Source: Bacteroidia bacterium (GTDB lineage: Bacteria > Bacteroidota > Bacteroidia > UKL13-3). From it: a stretch of 53,267 nucleotides of DNA. The notes beneath the pieces were generated by a model. It worked only from the letters and a program-made list of their open reading frames with translations. It searched no databases and was not told the DNA's origin. Position 1 is the stretch's first letter. The number at the start of each line of letters is the position of its first letter. Made by a program: the position numbers and the translations under genes. Positions 43,477 to 52,003 of this stretch are shown here, piece after piece. The DNA is taken from contig JAKLJI010000022.1 of the NCBI GenBank assembly GCA_023151275.1, positions 1 through 53,267 of the forward strand, given 5' to 3'.

Positions 43477-43977
43477 ATGGCTACACACTTAAAAAACTTA
43501 TCAATCACAAGCCTCGAATCACAAGATTGGTTTTCAGGCTTGAATATTGCCATCGTGGTTGCAGATTGGAACCCGCGCGTTACCTATTCCATGCGGGATG
43601 CAGCTATCAACTTCCTGGTCGAAAAAGGAGTACCTGAATCGCAAATTTTTATTCATCCGGTTCCGGGCACATTTGAATTACCCCTTGGTGCGCAATGGGC
43701 AGCTCAACTTCCAACGATTCATGCAGTCATTGCAATTGGATGTGTAATTCAGGGTGAAACCAGGCACTTTGATTTCATTTGTGATGCCTGTGCCAATGGA
43801 ATTAAAGATGTTTCATTGAAATTTAACAAACCGGTAATTTTTGGGGTCTTAACTACCCAAAATCTTGAACAGGCGCTAGATAGAAGCGGAGGAAAACATG
43901 GCAACAAAGGAATTGAAGCCGCTGAAACTGCCCTTTCCATGTGCTTACTCTACAAATCATTGAACGAGACCGTTTGA
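43477..43977 (+). CDS. ribH: 6,7-dimethyl-8-ribityllumazine synthase
   Basis: A 166-residue enzyme of the next-to-last riboflavin step, joining 5-amino-6-ribitylaminouracil and 3,4-dihydroxybutanone phosphate; usually a pentamer or 60-mer. Features: ADWNPRVTYSM near the N-terminus, VPGTFELPLGA, IGCVIQGETRHFDFIC with the catalytic His, FGVLTTQNLEQALDR and GNKGIEAAETAL. The ATG at 43477 is preferred; a TTG six bases upstream lies against the T-run of the terminator. No FMN riboswitch seen. Expression depends on read-through or on a promoter inside the hairpin region. Confidence 0.93.
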   Translation: MATHLKNLSITSLESQDWFSGLNIAIVVADWNPRVTYSMRDAAINFLVEKGVPESQIFIHPVPGTFELPLGAQWAAQLPTIHAVIAIGCVIQGETRHFDFICDACANGIKDVSLKFNKPVIFGVLTTQNLEQALDRSGGKHGNKGIEAAETALSMCLLYKSLNETV

Positions 43978-44003
43978 GGTCCACACCAATTTGGTTAAGT
44001 TTG
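43973..44003 (+). promoter_or_regulatory. promoter of the 44025 lipoprotein gene
   Basis: TTTG (43973-43976, overlapping the ribH stop), exactly 19 nt, TAAGTTTG (43996-44003): both elements perfect. It ends 21 nt before the ATG at 44025 and lies inside the upstream open frame, so the shorter start is favoured. Confidence 0.75.
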
Positions 44004-44024
44004 AAACCTATTCTATTCTCCGGC

Positions 44025-45524
44025 ATGAGAAATCTGTTAACATTATTTGCATTGTCTGTTCTGCTTCTTGCAGGAGCCTGTAAAAAAGGATTTGAAGGTG
44101 AACGAAATCCACTCTCACCACCAGAAACTTTTATGGCCATTGATACCATATTCAGAACCGGCGAAAATAGACTTACTACAACAGTTACAGCCAATTGGTG
44201 GGCAACCTCAAAAGGTGGATTCATCAAAGGTTATGAGGTTTCCGTTGACAATGGCAGCTCGTGGAAATACACCACAGCTCAAGACAGTACGTTCTTGCTG
44301 GATATACCACCCGGAAAAGACACTGCTGATGTAATCATCCTGGTTCGGGCAATTGATAATTTAGGACAATCAGACCCTACTCCTGCCTCAAGCCTATTCC
44401 CGGTAAAGAATTCAGCTCCTACCGTTTCATTTGTTTTTTCCCAAATAATTGCGGGAATTCCATCCAGCAACCCAACCAATGTGTTTCCGGTTCTTCGGTA
44501 CTCAATTACAGGTATAGACCCTGATGGCGAAACCCTTCAGAACTATGAACTATTCATAAACGATACCAACGGAACTCCTTTTATTTTACCCGGCTCTACA
44601 ACTTCGTTCATGCTAGTTTCCGAAAATCCGAAATCAGATTCATCTACCTGCTCGGTTTTTGTTGGTAATGCTAGTAAAGCCTTAGATGAAAAAATTAGTT
44701 ACCTTCGCCAGGGAACCTTCAATACCATTTATATTCGGGCTGTTGACAAGGCTTTATCCAAATCCAAATTCAGTGCAGCGCCTCGCATTTGGGTAAAAAA
44801 ACAAAGCTCGGATGTACTCTTTATTAATGCCTACAATACCAGCAAAAACTTTGTTCAGAATTTCTACCTTCAACGCCTTGCAGCCCTAGGAGTTAACAAG
44901 GTTGATACCATGCAGGCCACCGAGGTTATCAATAGCAATTACACCCAATTGCAACCTGATGTTCTAACTCAAACCAGAACCTTTGCGCTTTTCAAAAAAA
45001 TTATTTGGGTTGGCGATGATGCCAGTTTCACCCTGAGCCTTGGCCAAAGAAGTACAGCTTCCTTTTTTGATGCAGGTGGTAAAATGTATTTAGCAGTTTC
45101 TATCAATTCGAGCTTCGATCCCCTTAGTAACTTTTTAGATTGGACCCCAATTCGCAATTTGGTAAATCCACCCTCAGGTTCAGTATTTCGGGTTGATAAC
45201 AACGCCATTGTAAATCCTGTGAACCCGAATTGGCCCAAAATAAAATCAAGCCAGATTATTCCATCTGCCAGACCATTTGAATTACCTGAAGCCACGCCGA
45301 CAGTAGGTTTTGATTCGCTCTATGCCGGCGGAATCATCGAAAGTAAAGCCGGTCAAAGTCCGGCACCTTGGACAGGAAAATCAACCGTAATCGCTAAACG
45401 CTGGTCAAAATCGAACAATCAAACCAATTTTGTAATCAGTTCCATTCCGCTTGAACGCTTCAATGCAAACAACAATATGGACTCGGTTTTCAAAGAGATT
45501 TTCATCAATCAGCTTGGCTTTTGA
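44025..45524 (+). CDS. large lipoprotein of unknown function with Ig/fibronectin-like repeats
   Basis: A 499-residue lipoprotein. A signal segment with lipobox ends at Cys19 (LLLAGACKKG). The next 280 residues contain two beta-sandwich-like parts (WWATSKGGFIKGYEVSVDNG, IILVRAIDNLG; LRYSITGIDPDGE, YIRAVDKALSKSKFS) resembling fibronectin type III modules. The C-terminal 220 residues look like a Rossmann-like domain (DVLFINAYNTSKNFVQNFYL, KIIWVGDDASFTLS). No catalytic motif known. The ATG at 44025 is preferred to 43941 because of the promoter between them. purN follows after 2 nt. Confidence 0.75.
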   Translation: MRNLLTLFALSVLLLAGACKKGFEGERNPLSPPETFMAIDTIFRTGENRLTTTVTANWWATSKGGFIKGYEVSVDNGSSWKYTTAQDSTFLLDIPPGKDTADVIILVRAIDNLGQSDPTPASSLFPVKNSAPTVSFVFSQIIAGIPSSNPTNVFPVLRYSITGIDPDGETLQNYELFINDTNGTPFILPGSTTSFMLVSENPKSDSSTCSVFVGNASKALDEKISYLRQGTFNTIYIRAVDKALSKSKFSAAPRIWVKKQSSDVLFINAYNTSKNFVQNFYLQRLAALGVNKVDTMQATEVINSNYTQLQPDVLTQTRTFALFKKIIWVGDDASFTLSLGQRSTASFFDAGGKMYLAVSINSSFDPLSNFLDWTPIRNLVNPPSGSVFRVDNNAIVNPVNPNWPKIKSSQIIPSARPFELPEATPTVGFDSLYAGGIIESKAGQSPAPWTGKSTVIAKRWSKSNNQTNFVISSIPLERFNANNNMDSVFKEIFINQLGF

Positions 45525-45526
45525 GC

Positions 45527-46099
45527 ATGAAGAACATCGTGGTTTTTGCAAGTGGAAGCGGCTCTAATGCATTAAAACTTGCTCAAAGTTTAGAAGGAAA
45601 TTCCTCTATAAAGATTGTAGCCTGTTTTTGCAACAACAAAAATGCTGGCGTGATTGAAAAAATGAAAAACAGAAATATTCCTGTTGAACTTTTCAATCGT
45701 CAGGAATTTAACAACCCAGAAGAATTTCTTACCCGTTTGCAAGCCTATCAACCCGAACTTATTGCCCTGCTTGGCTTTTTGTGGTTAATTCCAACCTGGA
45801 TGGTACAAGCCTATCCTTCAAAAATTGTCAACCTGCATCCCGCACTCCTACCCAAATTTGGAGGTAAAGGTATGTATGGCATGCATGTGCATGAAGCAGT
45901 TAAGGAAGCAGGCGAAGTTGAATCCGGCATTACTTTGCATTGGGTTAACGAAAAATACGATGAAGGAGGAATTATCGCCCAGTTTAAGGTGGCACTTACC
46001 GCTTCGGACACGGTAGAAAGCATTGCTGGAAAAATCCATGAACTGGAACAAAATCACGTAAGTCAGGTACTCATTTCACTCCTTTTGCAGAATTCCTGA
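45527..46099 (+). CDS. purN: phosphoribosylglycinamide formyltransferase
   Basis: A 190-residue enzyme for the third purine step: transfers formyl from 10-formyl-THF to GAR. N-terminal VFASGSGSNALKL binds phosphate. The catalytic loop VNLHPALLPKFGGKGMYG and the conserved TLHWVNEKYDEGGII with the essential Asp are present. The ATG at 45527 follows the lipoprotein stop by 2 nt; the TTG at 45521 is a poorer start. purH follows with its own promoter motif. Confidence 0.92.
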   Translation: MKNIVVFASGSGSNALKLAQSLEGNSSIKIVACFCNNKNAGVIEKMKNRNIPVELFNRQEFNNPEEFLTRLQAYQPELIALLGFLWLIPTWMVQAYPSKIVNLHPALLPKFGGKGMYGMHVHEAVKEAGEVESGITLHWVNEKYDEGGIIAQFKVALTASDTVESIAGKIHELEQNHVSQVLISLLLQNS

Positions 46100-46151
46100 G
46101 ATTTCGCGAAATTTTCTTTGCTTCTGGAAACAGATTGCCATCGCTTTCTCC

Positions 46152-46159
46152 TACTTTTG
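46152..46159 (+). promoter_or_regulatory. candidate -7 box of purH
   Basis: TACTTTTG, an exact TAnnTTTG match, ends 21 nt before the ATG at 46181. The nearest TTTG upstream is at 31 nt, too far, so only the -7 half is supported. It lies inside an upstream open frame beginning at TTG 46118. Confidence 0.42.
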
Positions 46160-46180
46160 CAGGCTCAAAATTGTTCCGGA

Positions 46181-47707
46181 ATGTCTGCCGAAATTCAAAT
46201 CAAAAACGCCTTAATTTCAGTTTATTACAAAGATGGCTTGGAGCCAGTGGTAAAAGAACTTCACCAACTAGGTGTAACAATCTTCTCAACAGGTGGTACC
46301 CAAAGCTTTATCGAGTCATGCGGAGTTCCGGTAGTTCCAGTTGAATCCCTAACCGGGTACCCTTCCATCTTAGGTGGAAGAGTAAAAACACTTCATCCCA
46401 AAATTTTTGGTGGCATCCTGGCCCGAAGGGATGAAGCAAACGATTTGAAAGAACTGAATGAATTTGAAATTCCACAATTGGATTTAGTTATGGTTGACCT
46501 CTACCCATTTGAGGAAACTCTTGCCAAAACCAGCGACGAAAGCAGCATCATTGAAAAAATTGATATTGGTGGAATTTCGCTGATTCGCGCTACAGCAAAG
46601 AATTTCAAGCATACTGCCATTGTTGCCGACAAACAAGATTATCAAGGCCTGCTCGAATTGCTGAAAAACCAACAAGGCAAAACAACCCTTGAACAACGTA
46701 AAGCCTTTGCTGCAAAAGCATTCCATATCAGCTCGCATTACGACGCTGCCATATTTGGTTATTTCAATCAAGCCGAACAATTACCCGTTCTAAAGCTGAG
46801 TTCACAAGAAGCAACTCCATTACGGTATGGAGAAAACCCGCACCAAAAAGGCACATTCTTCGGAAATCTCAACAACCTGCTTGAGAAATTGCATGGCAAG
46901 GAACTTTCATACAATAACCTGCTGGATGTAGACGCAGCTACCGGTTTAATTGAAGATTTTGAAGAACCTACTGTTGCCATTATCAAACACAATAACCCTT
47001 GCGGAGTAGCATCAAGAAGCACATTATTGGAAGCTTGGACAGATGCCCTTGCCGGCGATCCGGTTTCTGCTTTTGGTGGTGTGATTGTCTTGAATAGAGC
47101 ATTGGATGTGGAAACAGCTAAAGAAATTGATAAAATTTTCCTTGAGGTACTCATTGCACCTGACTATTCAGCAGAAGCCCTGGAGATATTAAAAAGCAAA
47201 AAGAACAGAATCATCCTAAAAAAGAAGGCGGATCTGCCCAAGCATCAAACAGTGAGGAGCGCGCTAAATGGCGTTTTGGTTCAAGATAAAAACCTCGTTG
47301 TTCTGGAGGCATCAAACCTGAAACCCGTTACCAGCAAAACCGCCGATGAGGCAGCAATTGCCGATTTACTCTTTGCTGATAAAATAGTAAAACATACAAA
47401 ATCCAACACCATTGTATTGGCTAAAAACAAGCAATTGCTAGGTATTGGATGCGGCCAAACCAGCCGAGTAGATGCCCTGAAACAGGCCATTGAAAAAGCT
47501 AATGCGTTTAATTTTAATTTGGACGGAGCAGTAATGAGTTCGGATGCTTTTTTCCCTTTCCCGGATTGCGTTGAGATTGCCCATCAGGCTGGAATTACCA
47601 CCGTAATTCAACCTGGTGGCTCCATAAAAGATGATGCATCAATCTCCTACTGCGAAAACAATGGATTGGTGATGTATTTCTCAGGTGTAAGACATTTTAA
47701 ACACTAA
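46181..47707 (+). CDS. purH: bifunctional AICAR formyltransferase / IMP cyclohydrolase
   Basis: A 508-residue enzyme for the last two purine steps. The N-terminal MGS-like cyclohydrolase domain (about 1-190) contains ALISVYYKDGLEPVVKEL, TIFSTGGTQSFIE and GGRVKTLHPKIFGGIL. The C-terminal formyltransferase (about 195-508) contains LRYGENPHQKGTFFG, the active-site motif IIKHNNPCGVASRS, and SSDAFFPFPD with VIQPGGSIKDDASI. The start is the ATG at 46181 (MSAEIQIKNALISVY). Confidence 0.94.
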   Translation: MSAEIQIKNALISVYYKDGLEPVVKELHQLGVTIFSTGGTQSFIESCGVPVVPVESLTGYPSILGGRVKTLHPKIFGGILARRDEANDLKELNEFEIPQLDLVMVDLYPFEETLAKTSDESSIIEKIDIGGISLIRATAKNFKHTAIVADKQDYQGLLELLKNQQGKTTLEQRKAFAAKAFHISSHYDAAIFGYFNQAEQLPVLKLSSQEATPLRYGENPHQKGTFFGNLNNLLEKLHGKELSYNNLLDVDAATGLIEDFEEPTVAIIKHNNPCGVASRSTLLEAWTDALAGDPVSAFGGVIVLNRALDVETAKEIDKIFLEVLIAPDYSAEALEILKSKKNRIILKKKADLPKHQTVRSALNGVLVQDKNLVVLEASNLKPVTSKTADEAAIADLLFADKIVKHTKSNTIVLAKNKQLLGIGCGQTSRVDALKQAIEKANAFNFNLDGAVMSSDAFFPFPDCVEIAHQAGITTVIQPGGSIKDDASISYCENNGLVMYFSGVRHFKH

Positions 47708-47777
47708 GGGGAAAAAACTCGGTTTATATTGACTTCAATTGTTATAATTTGCAATTTCCTAACCCTATAAGCGGCAA

Positions 47778-48800
47778 ATGAGTGTTTTCAGTTTTTTAAC
47801 GCAGGATTTGGCCATCGACCTTGGTACTGCGAATACATTAATCATCCACAAAGACCAGGTTGTGGTGGATGAACCTTCTATTATTGCGGTGAATCGCCGC
47901 ACAGGGAATGTGATTGCCGTTGGTAGTCAGGCCCAACAAATGCACGGAAAAGTGCATGAGGATATCAAAACCATTCGTCCGCTAAAGGATGGTGTGATAG
48001 CAGATTTCCAGGCTGCCGAACACATGATTCGCGGAATGATTAACATGATTCCGCAAAACAGCAAAATCATCAAGCCGCAGCAACGCATGGTGATTTGTAT
48101 TCCTTCTGGAATTACTGAAGTTGAAAAACGTGCCGTAAAGGATAGTGCAGAACGCGCAGGTGCTAAGGAAGTTTACCTCATTCATGAACCTATGGCTGCG
48201 GCAATTGGTATTGGCATTGACGTGTTTGAACCCATGGGAAATATGATTATTGATATCGGTGGTGGTACTACAGAAATTGCTGTTATCGCTCTTGCCGGTA
48301 TTGTTTGTGATCAGTCCATTCGTGTTGCCGGTGATGAATTTACCGAAGATATTCTTGATTATATGCGTCGCCAACACAACTTATTGGTGGGTGAACGTAC
48401 CGCAGAAAAAATCAAAATTGAGGTTGGTGCAGCGCTTCCGGAACTGGACAATCCGCCACCGGATTTTGCCGTAAATGGTCGCGATTTAATGACGGGTATT
48501 CCTAAACAAATCACAGTTAGCTATAGCGAGATTGCTTCTGCATTAGACAAGTCTATCTCCAAAATTGAAGAGGCTGTTTTACGGGCTCTTGAACTTACTC
48601 CTCCTGAACTTTCGGCTGATATTTATTCAACCGGACTTTACCTTACCGGTGGTGGTGCATTGCTTCGCGGACTCGATAAACGAATTGCAACCAAAACCAA
48701 ACTTCCTGTACACGTTGCCGAAGATCCACTTCGCGCCGTTGTGCGTGGAACCGGTATGGCGCTCAAAAATCTGAAGAATCATAAATTTCTCATGACCTGA
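47778..48800 (+). CDS. mreB: rod shape-determining protein MreB
   Basis: Actin-like cytoskeletal ATPase organising cell-wall elongation, 340 residues. The phosphate-1 motif IDLGTANTLI is at about 13-22, IPSGITEVEKRAVKDSAERAGA follows, then phosphate-2 MIIDIGGGTTEIAVIALAGIV and adenosine-binding TGGGALLRGLD. All typical. It is the first gene of mreB-mreC-mreD-mrdA-rodA; a TATAATTTG at 47742-47750, one base off the -7 pattern, may be part of its promoter. 70 nt separate it from purH. Confidence 0.95.
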   Translation: MSVFSFLTQDLAIDLGTANTLIIHKDQVVVDEPSIIAVNRRTGNVIAVGSQAQQMHGKVHEDIKTIRPLKDGVIADFQAAEHMIRGMINMIPQNSKIIKPQQRMVICIPSGITEVEKRAVKDSAERAGAKEVYLIHEPMAAAIGIGIDVFEPMGNMIIDIGGGTTEIAVIALAGIVCDQSIRVAGDEFTEDILDYMRRQHNLLVGERTAEKIKIEVGAALPELDNPPPDFAVNGRDLMTGIPKQITVSYSEIASALDKSISKIEEAVLRALELTPPELSADIYSTGLYLTGGGALLRGLDKRIATKTKLPVHVAEDPLRAVVRGTGMALKNLKNHKFLMT

Positions 48801-48815
48801 TAGGAACTCCGAGAA

Positions 48816-49649
48816 ATGAGGAACCTGCTATTCTTTCTGTACAAGTATTATACATTTCTCCTGTTCTTCTCCCTCGAGTTGTTTTCCCTTATTATACTTT
48901 ATCAGTACAATACCTATCAACGGGCAAGCTTTCTGAATACTACTGGTGCGATTGCTGCTTCTTTCTACGAAAAAGTTAACAATACCACCAGCTATTTCAG
49001 CCTAAGAAGAATTAACGATAGCTTACTTACCGAAAACGCCCGTTTGCGCACTTTGCAACTGAATGCCTATTACCAAAATGGATTCACGTTGAGCACGCTG
49101 AACGATACTAATTACAAGCAGCAATACAGTTATATTTCTGCCAACGTGGTTAACAATTCTGTTATCCGAAGAAACAACTACATTACCATCGACAAGGGAC
49201 GTCTGCATGGTATAGAGCCTAATATGGGCGTTATTAGTAGCAATGGGGTTGTGGGAATTGTCACAGCTGTTTCAGAACATTTTTCTACCATTCGATCAGC
49301 CTTAAACAAAGACACTAAAATCTCGGCGATGCTCAAAAAGAATGGTGCGTTTGGTTCGCTGGAATGGAAAGGCGATAATCCCAAATACACAAATTTGGTT
49401 GATGTAAACAAACATGTTCAAGTGAAAGTTGGCGATGAAGTAATCACAAACAATTTCTCTACCATATTTCCAGTTGGGATTCCGGTTGGCGTTATCAGCG
49501 AACAATCTTTGGATGCAGGTGATAATTTCCATACCCTCAAAGTGGAACTTTATACTGATTTCAGTACCCTCAGAAATGTTTATGTTATTCGAAATAAATT
49601 CAGGGACGAACAAGTAGAATTAGAAAGGCAGGTGAAAGGTGATCATTGA
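48816..49649 (+). CDS. mreC: rod shape-determining protein MreC
   Basis: A 277-residue protein with one N-terminal transmembrane helix (about 10-30, YYTFLLFFSLELFSLIILY), a coiled coil (about 65-90) and a periplasmic beta-domain pair: NNYITIDKGRLHGIEPNMGV, NGVVGIVTAVSEHFSTI and GDEVITNNFSTIFPVGIPVG. It links MreB to PBP2/RodA. It begins 15 nt after mreB, and the last 11 nt overlap the mreD GTG start. Confidence 0.92.
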   Translation: MRNLLFFLYKYYTFLLFFSLELFSLIILYQYNTYQRASFLNTTGAIAASFYEKVNNTTSYFSLRRINDSLLTENARLRTLQLNAYYQNGFTLSTLNDTNYKQQYSYISANVVNNSVIRRNNYITIDKGRLHGIEPNMGVISSNGVVGIVTAVSEHFSTIRSALNKDTKISAMLKKNGAFGSLEWKGDNPKYTNLVDVNKHVQVKVGDEVITNNFSTIFPVGIPVGVISEQSLDAGDNFHTLKVELYTDFSTLRNVYVIRNKFRDEQVELERQVKGDH

Positions 49650-50157
49650 GTTATTGACATACCTAGGAAGGTTCATTCTCCTGCTACTGCTTCAATTGCT
49701 TGTTATCAAAAACATTGAGCTCAGCACATTTATCAATCCCTATATTTACCCGCTGTTTATTTTAACATTACCGGTTTCAACCAAACCCTGGCAAGTGGTT
49801 TTAATTTCTTTTATTACAGGTTTTATTGTTGATAGCTTCTATATCCCATTTGGACTGCACATGGCAGCAACCACCTTTATGGGTTATCTCCGAATTTTCT
49901 ACTTAAAATTCGCAGCCAACAAAGAAGACTTTGATGCCAAATTGGCTCCCAACCTTTCCCGAAAAGGTCCAGTTTGGTTCGTGCTATATTGCTTAGTTCT
50001 TATCTTCGCACATCATACGGTTTTGTTCTATCTCGAAGTATATAGCTTTAGTGAGTTCTTCAGAACCTTTTCCCGAGTTTTTGCTAGTTCTATAGCCTCT
50101 GTTGCACTAATAACTCTGGGGCAGGTTCTTTTCTACAAAGCCGCTCAACGGAAATAA
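49639..50157 (+). CDS. mreD: rod shape-determining protein MreD
   Basis: A 172-residue polytopic membrane protein with about five helices. A GTG start at 49639 overlaps the end of mreC; no ATG lies close by. VLISFITGFIVDSFYIPFGLHMAATTFMG is the best conserved part of the family (written here only by its ends: VLISFITG and HMAATTF). It interacts with MreC. The mrdA ATG follows 1 nt after the stop. Confidence 0.85.
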   Translation: MIIELLTYLGRFILLLLLQLLVIKNIELSTFINPYIYPLFILTLPVSTKPWQVVLISFITGFIVDSFYIPFGLHMAATTFMGYLRIFYLKFAANKEDFDAKLAPNLSRKGPVWFVLYCLVLIFAHHTVLFYLEVYSFSEFFRTFSRVFASSIASVALITLGQVLFYKAAQRK

Positions 50158-50158
50158 C

Positions 50159-52003
50159 ATGGATAAAACCTTCAAACAGAAAACGCTCCTGCTTATTTTC
50201 CTCAGTGTGGCGCTGATTTACATTGCGCGACTGTTCTACCTTCAATTGGTTGATGAAAGCTATTTTTTGAGTGCACAAAACAACGTATTGCAAGAACAAA
50301 CGATCTATCCTGCTCGTGGACTTATATACGACCGTAATGGAGAACTGCTGGTTTACAACGATGCTATTTATGATTTATCTGTAATGCCGGAACAGGTGAA
50401 AGACCTAGATACAGCTGCCTTTTGCCAAATCTTGAATATCACCAAAGAAGATTTCATCCGGAAGTTTGAAAAAATGAAAAAGCAGAAAGGGTATGCTCCT
50501 TGGAAACCTGCAGTTTTCGAACGTCAGATCACCATTCCTACCTACGCTGCATTTCAAGAACGCTTATACGATTTCAATGGATTTTTTGTTGAAGTGCGAA
50601 CCGACAGAAAATACCAACACAACAATGCTGCCCACGTAATGGGTTATATCAGTGAGGTAACAGAAAAGGATATCGAGAAAAGTGATGGCTATTACCGCAT
50701 GGGCGATTTCATTGGCAAATCGGGTGTAGAAAGAACCTACGAAAAAGAATTGGGAGGTCGAAAAGGGATGCGCTATGTTTTGGTAGATTCAAAAAGCAGA
50801 ACCCAAGGCCGCTACAAAAATGGTGAATTTGACACCCCTGCAGTTGCAGGAAAAAACATCGACCTTAGCATCGACTACAAGCTACAAGAATTGGGAGAAC
50901 AACTTTTAACCAATAAAACCGGAAGCGTAGTGGCCATCGAACCAAAAACAGGTGAAATACTTGCCTTGGTTTCAAGTCCCACCTACAATCCAAACTTGCT
51001 TATTGGTCGCGAACGAGGAAAACATTTCATGGAATTGCTGCGCGATCCGATGAAGCCCCTCTTCAACCGCCCACTTGCTGCACCCTATCCACCGGGCTCT
51101 ATCTTCAAAATCCTGATGGGCCTCACGGGTCAACAAGAAAAAGTACTTTTCCCCGAAACGGCTTATGGATGTCACGGTGGATATATGTTTGTAGGTTGTC
51201 ACCCACATGGTTCACCATTGGCGCTAAAAGGAGCTATCGCTGTAAGTTGCAACGCCTATTTTTGTCAAGTTTACCGCTCGGTAGTAAACAATCCAAGATA
51301 CCCACATGCAGAAGACGCATACAATAGCTTTTACAAACACATTTCAAGTTTTGGATTAGGCCGTAAACTGGGTGTAGATTTATTTGGTGAAGGCAAAGGC
51401 TTGCTTCCCAAGTCAACCTATTACGACAAAATTTATGGGCGCTACCGTTGGCAGGCAACAACCACAATCTCATTGGGAATTGGTCAGGGAGAATTAGGGA
51501 TTACGCCCCTTCAAATGGCCAATGCAACTGCTGCTGTTGCAAACAAAGGCTACTACATTGTACCTCACATAGTAAAACGCATTGGCGGAAAACCGAATCC
51601 AAATCCATTGTATCAAACCAAAAACTGGACCAGCATAGACACCTCCTATTTCCAGGTAATGATTGAAGGCATGGAAGAAGTGGTTAAACATGGTACTGCT
51701 TATGTAGCACAAATACCTGGAATCAGCATAGCCGGAAAAACAGGAACTGCACAAAACCCACATGGTAAAGACCATTCGGTTTTCTTTGCATTTGCACCTG
51801 TTGAAAATCCCAAAATAGCCATTGCTGTAGTGGTAGAAAATGCAGGTTTTGGCGCAACTTGGGCCGCACCAATTGCTTCCCTCATGATTGAACAATACCT
51901 CACCGGAAAACACGATACCCGAAAACACTTGCTCGAACGAATGCTGAAAGGAAACCTGAATCACCGCAATGACACCACATCAACCCAAACCAAGCCGAAT
52001 TGA
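50159..52003 (+). CDS. mrdA: penicillin-binding protein 2 (elongation transpeptidase)
   Basis: A 614-residue class B PBP crosslinking peptidoglycan during elongation. One N-terminal transmembrane helix (about 9-25) is followed by the dimerisation/pedestal region with ARGLIYDRNGELLVYN, then the transpeptidase domain. The nucleophile Ser314 is in GSIFK (SxxK), the second motif is SCNAYF (SxN), and the third is GKTGTAQ (KTG). It works with RodA as polymerase partner. The coding end overlaps the rodA start by 35 nt. Confidence 0.94.
   Translation: MDKTFKQKTLLLIFLSVALIYIARLFYLQLVDESYFLSAQNNVLQEQTIYPARGLIYDRNGELLVYNDAIYDLSVMPEQVKDLDTAAFCQILNITKEDFIRKFEKMKKQKGYAPWKPAVFERQITIPTYAAFQERLYDFNGFFVEVRTDRKYQHNNAAHVMGYISEVTEKDIEKSDGYYRMGDFIGKSGVERTYEKELGGRKGMRYVLVDSKSRTQGRYKNGEFDTPAVAGKNIDLSIDYKLQELGEQLLTNKTGSVVAIEPKTGEILALVSSPTYNPNLLIGRERGKHFMELLRDPMKPLFNRPLAAPYPPGSIFKILMGLTGQQEKVLFPETAYGCHGGYMFVGCHPHGSPLALKGAIAVSCNAYFCQVYRSVVNNPRYPHAEDAYNSFYKHISSFGLGRKLGVDLFGEGKGLLPKSTYYDKIYGRYRWQATTTISLGIGQGELGITPLQMANATAAVANKGYYIVPHIVKRIGGKPNPNPLYQTKNWTSIDTSYFQVMIEGMEEVVKHGTAYVAQIPGISIAGKTGTAQNPHGKDHSVFFAFAPVENPKIAIAVVVENAGFGATWAAPIASLMIEQYLTGKHDTRKHLLERMLKGNLNHRNDTTSTQTKPN

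Noticed and set aside
47982-48377. A 131-aa minus-strand frame inside mreB
   Set aside because: It lies opposite an unmistakable mreB; composition is typical of antisense shadow frames (Asn/His rich).
51494-51964. A 156-aa minus-strand frame inside mrdA
   Set aside because: Antisense of the PBP2 transpeptidase domain, Cys/Phe-rich and without motifs.
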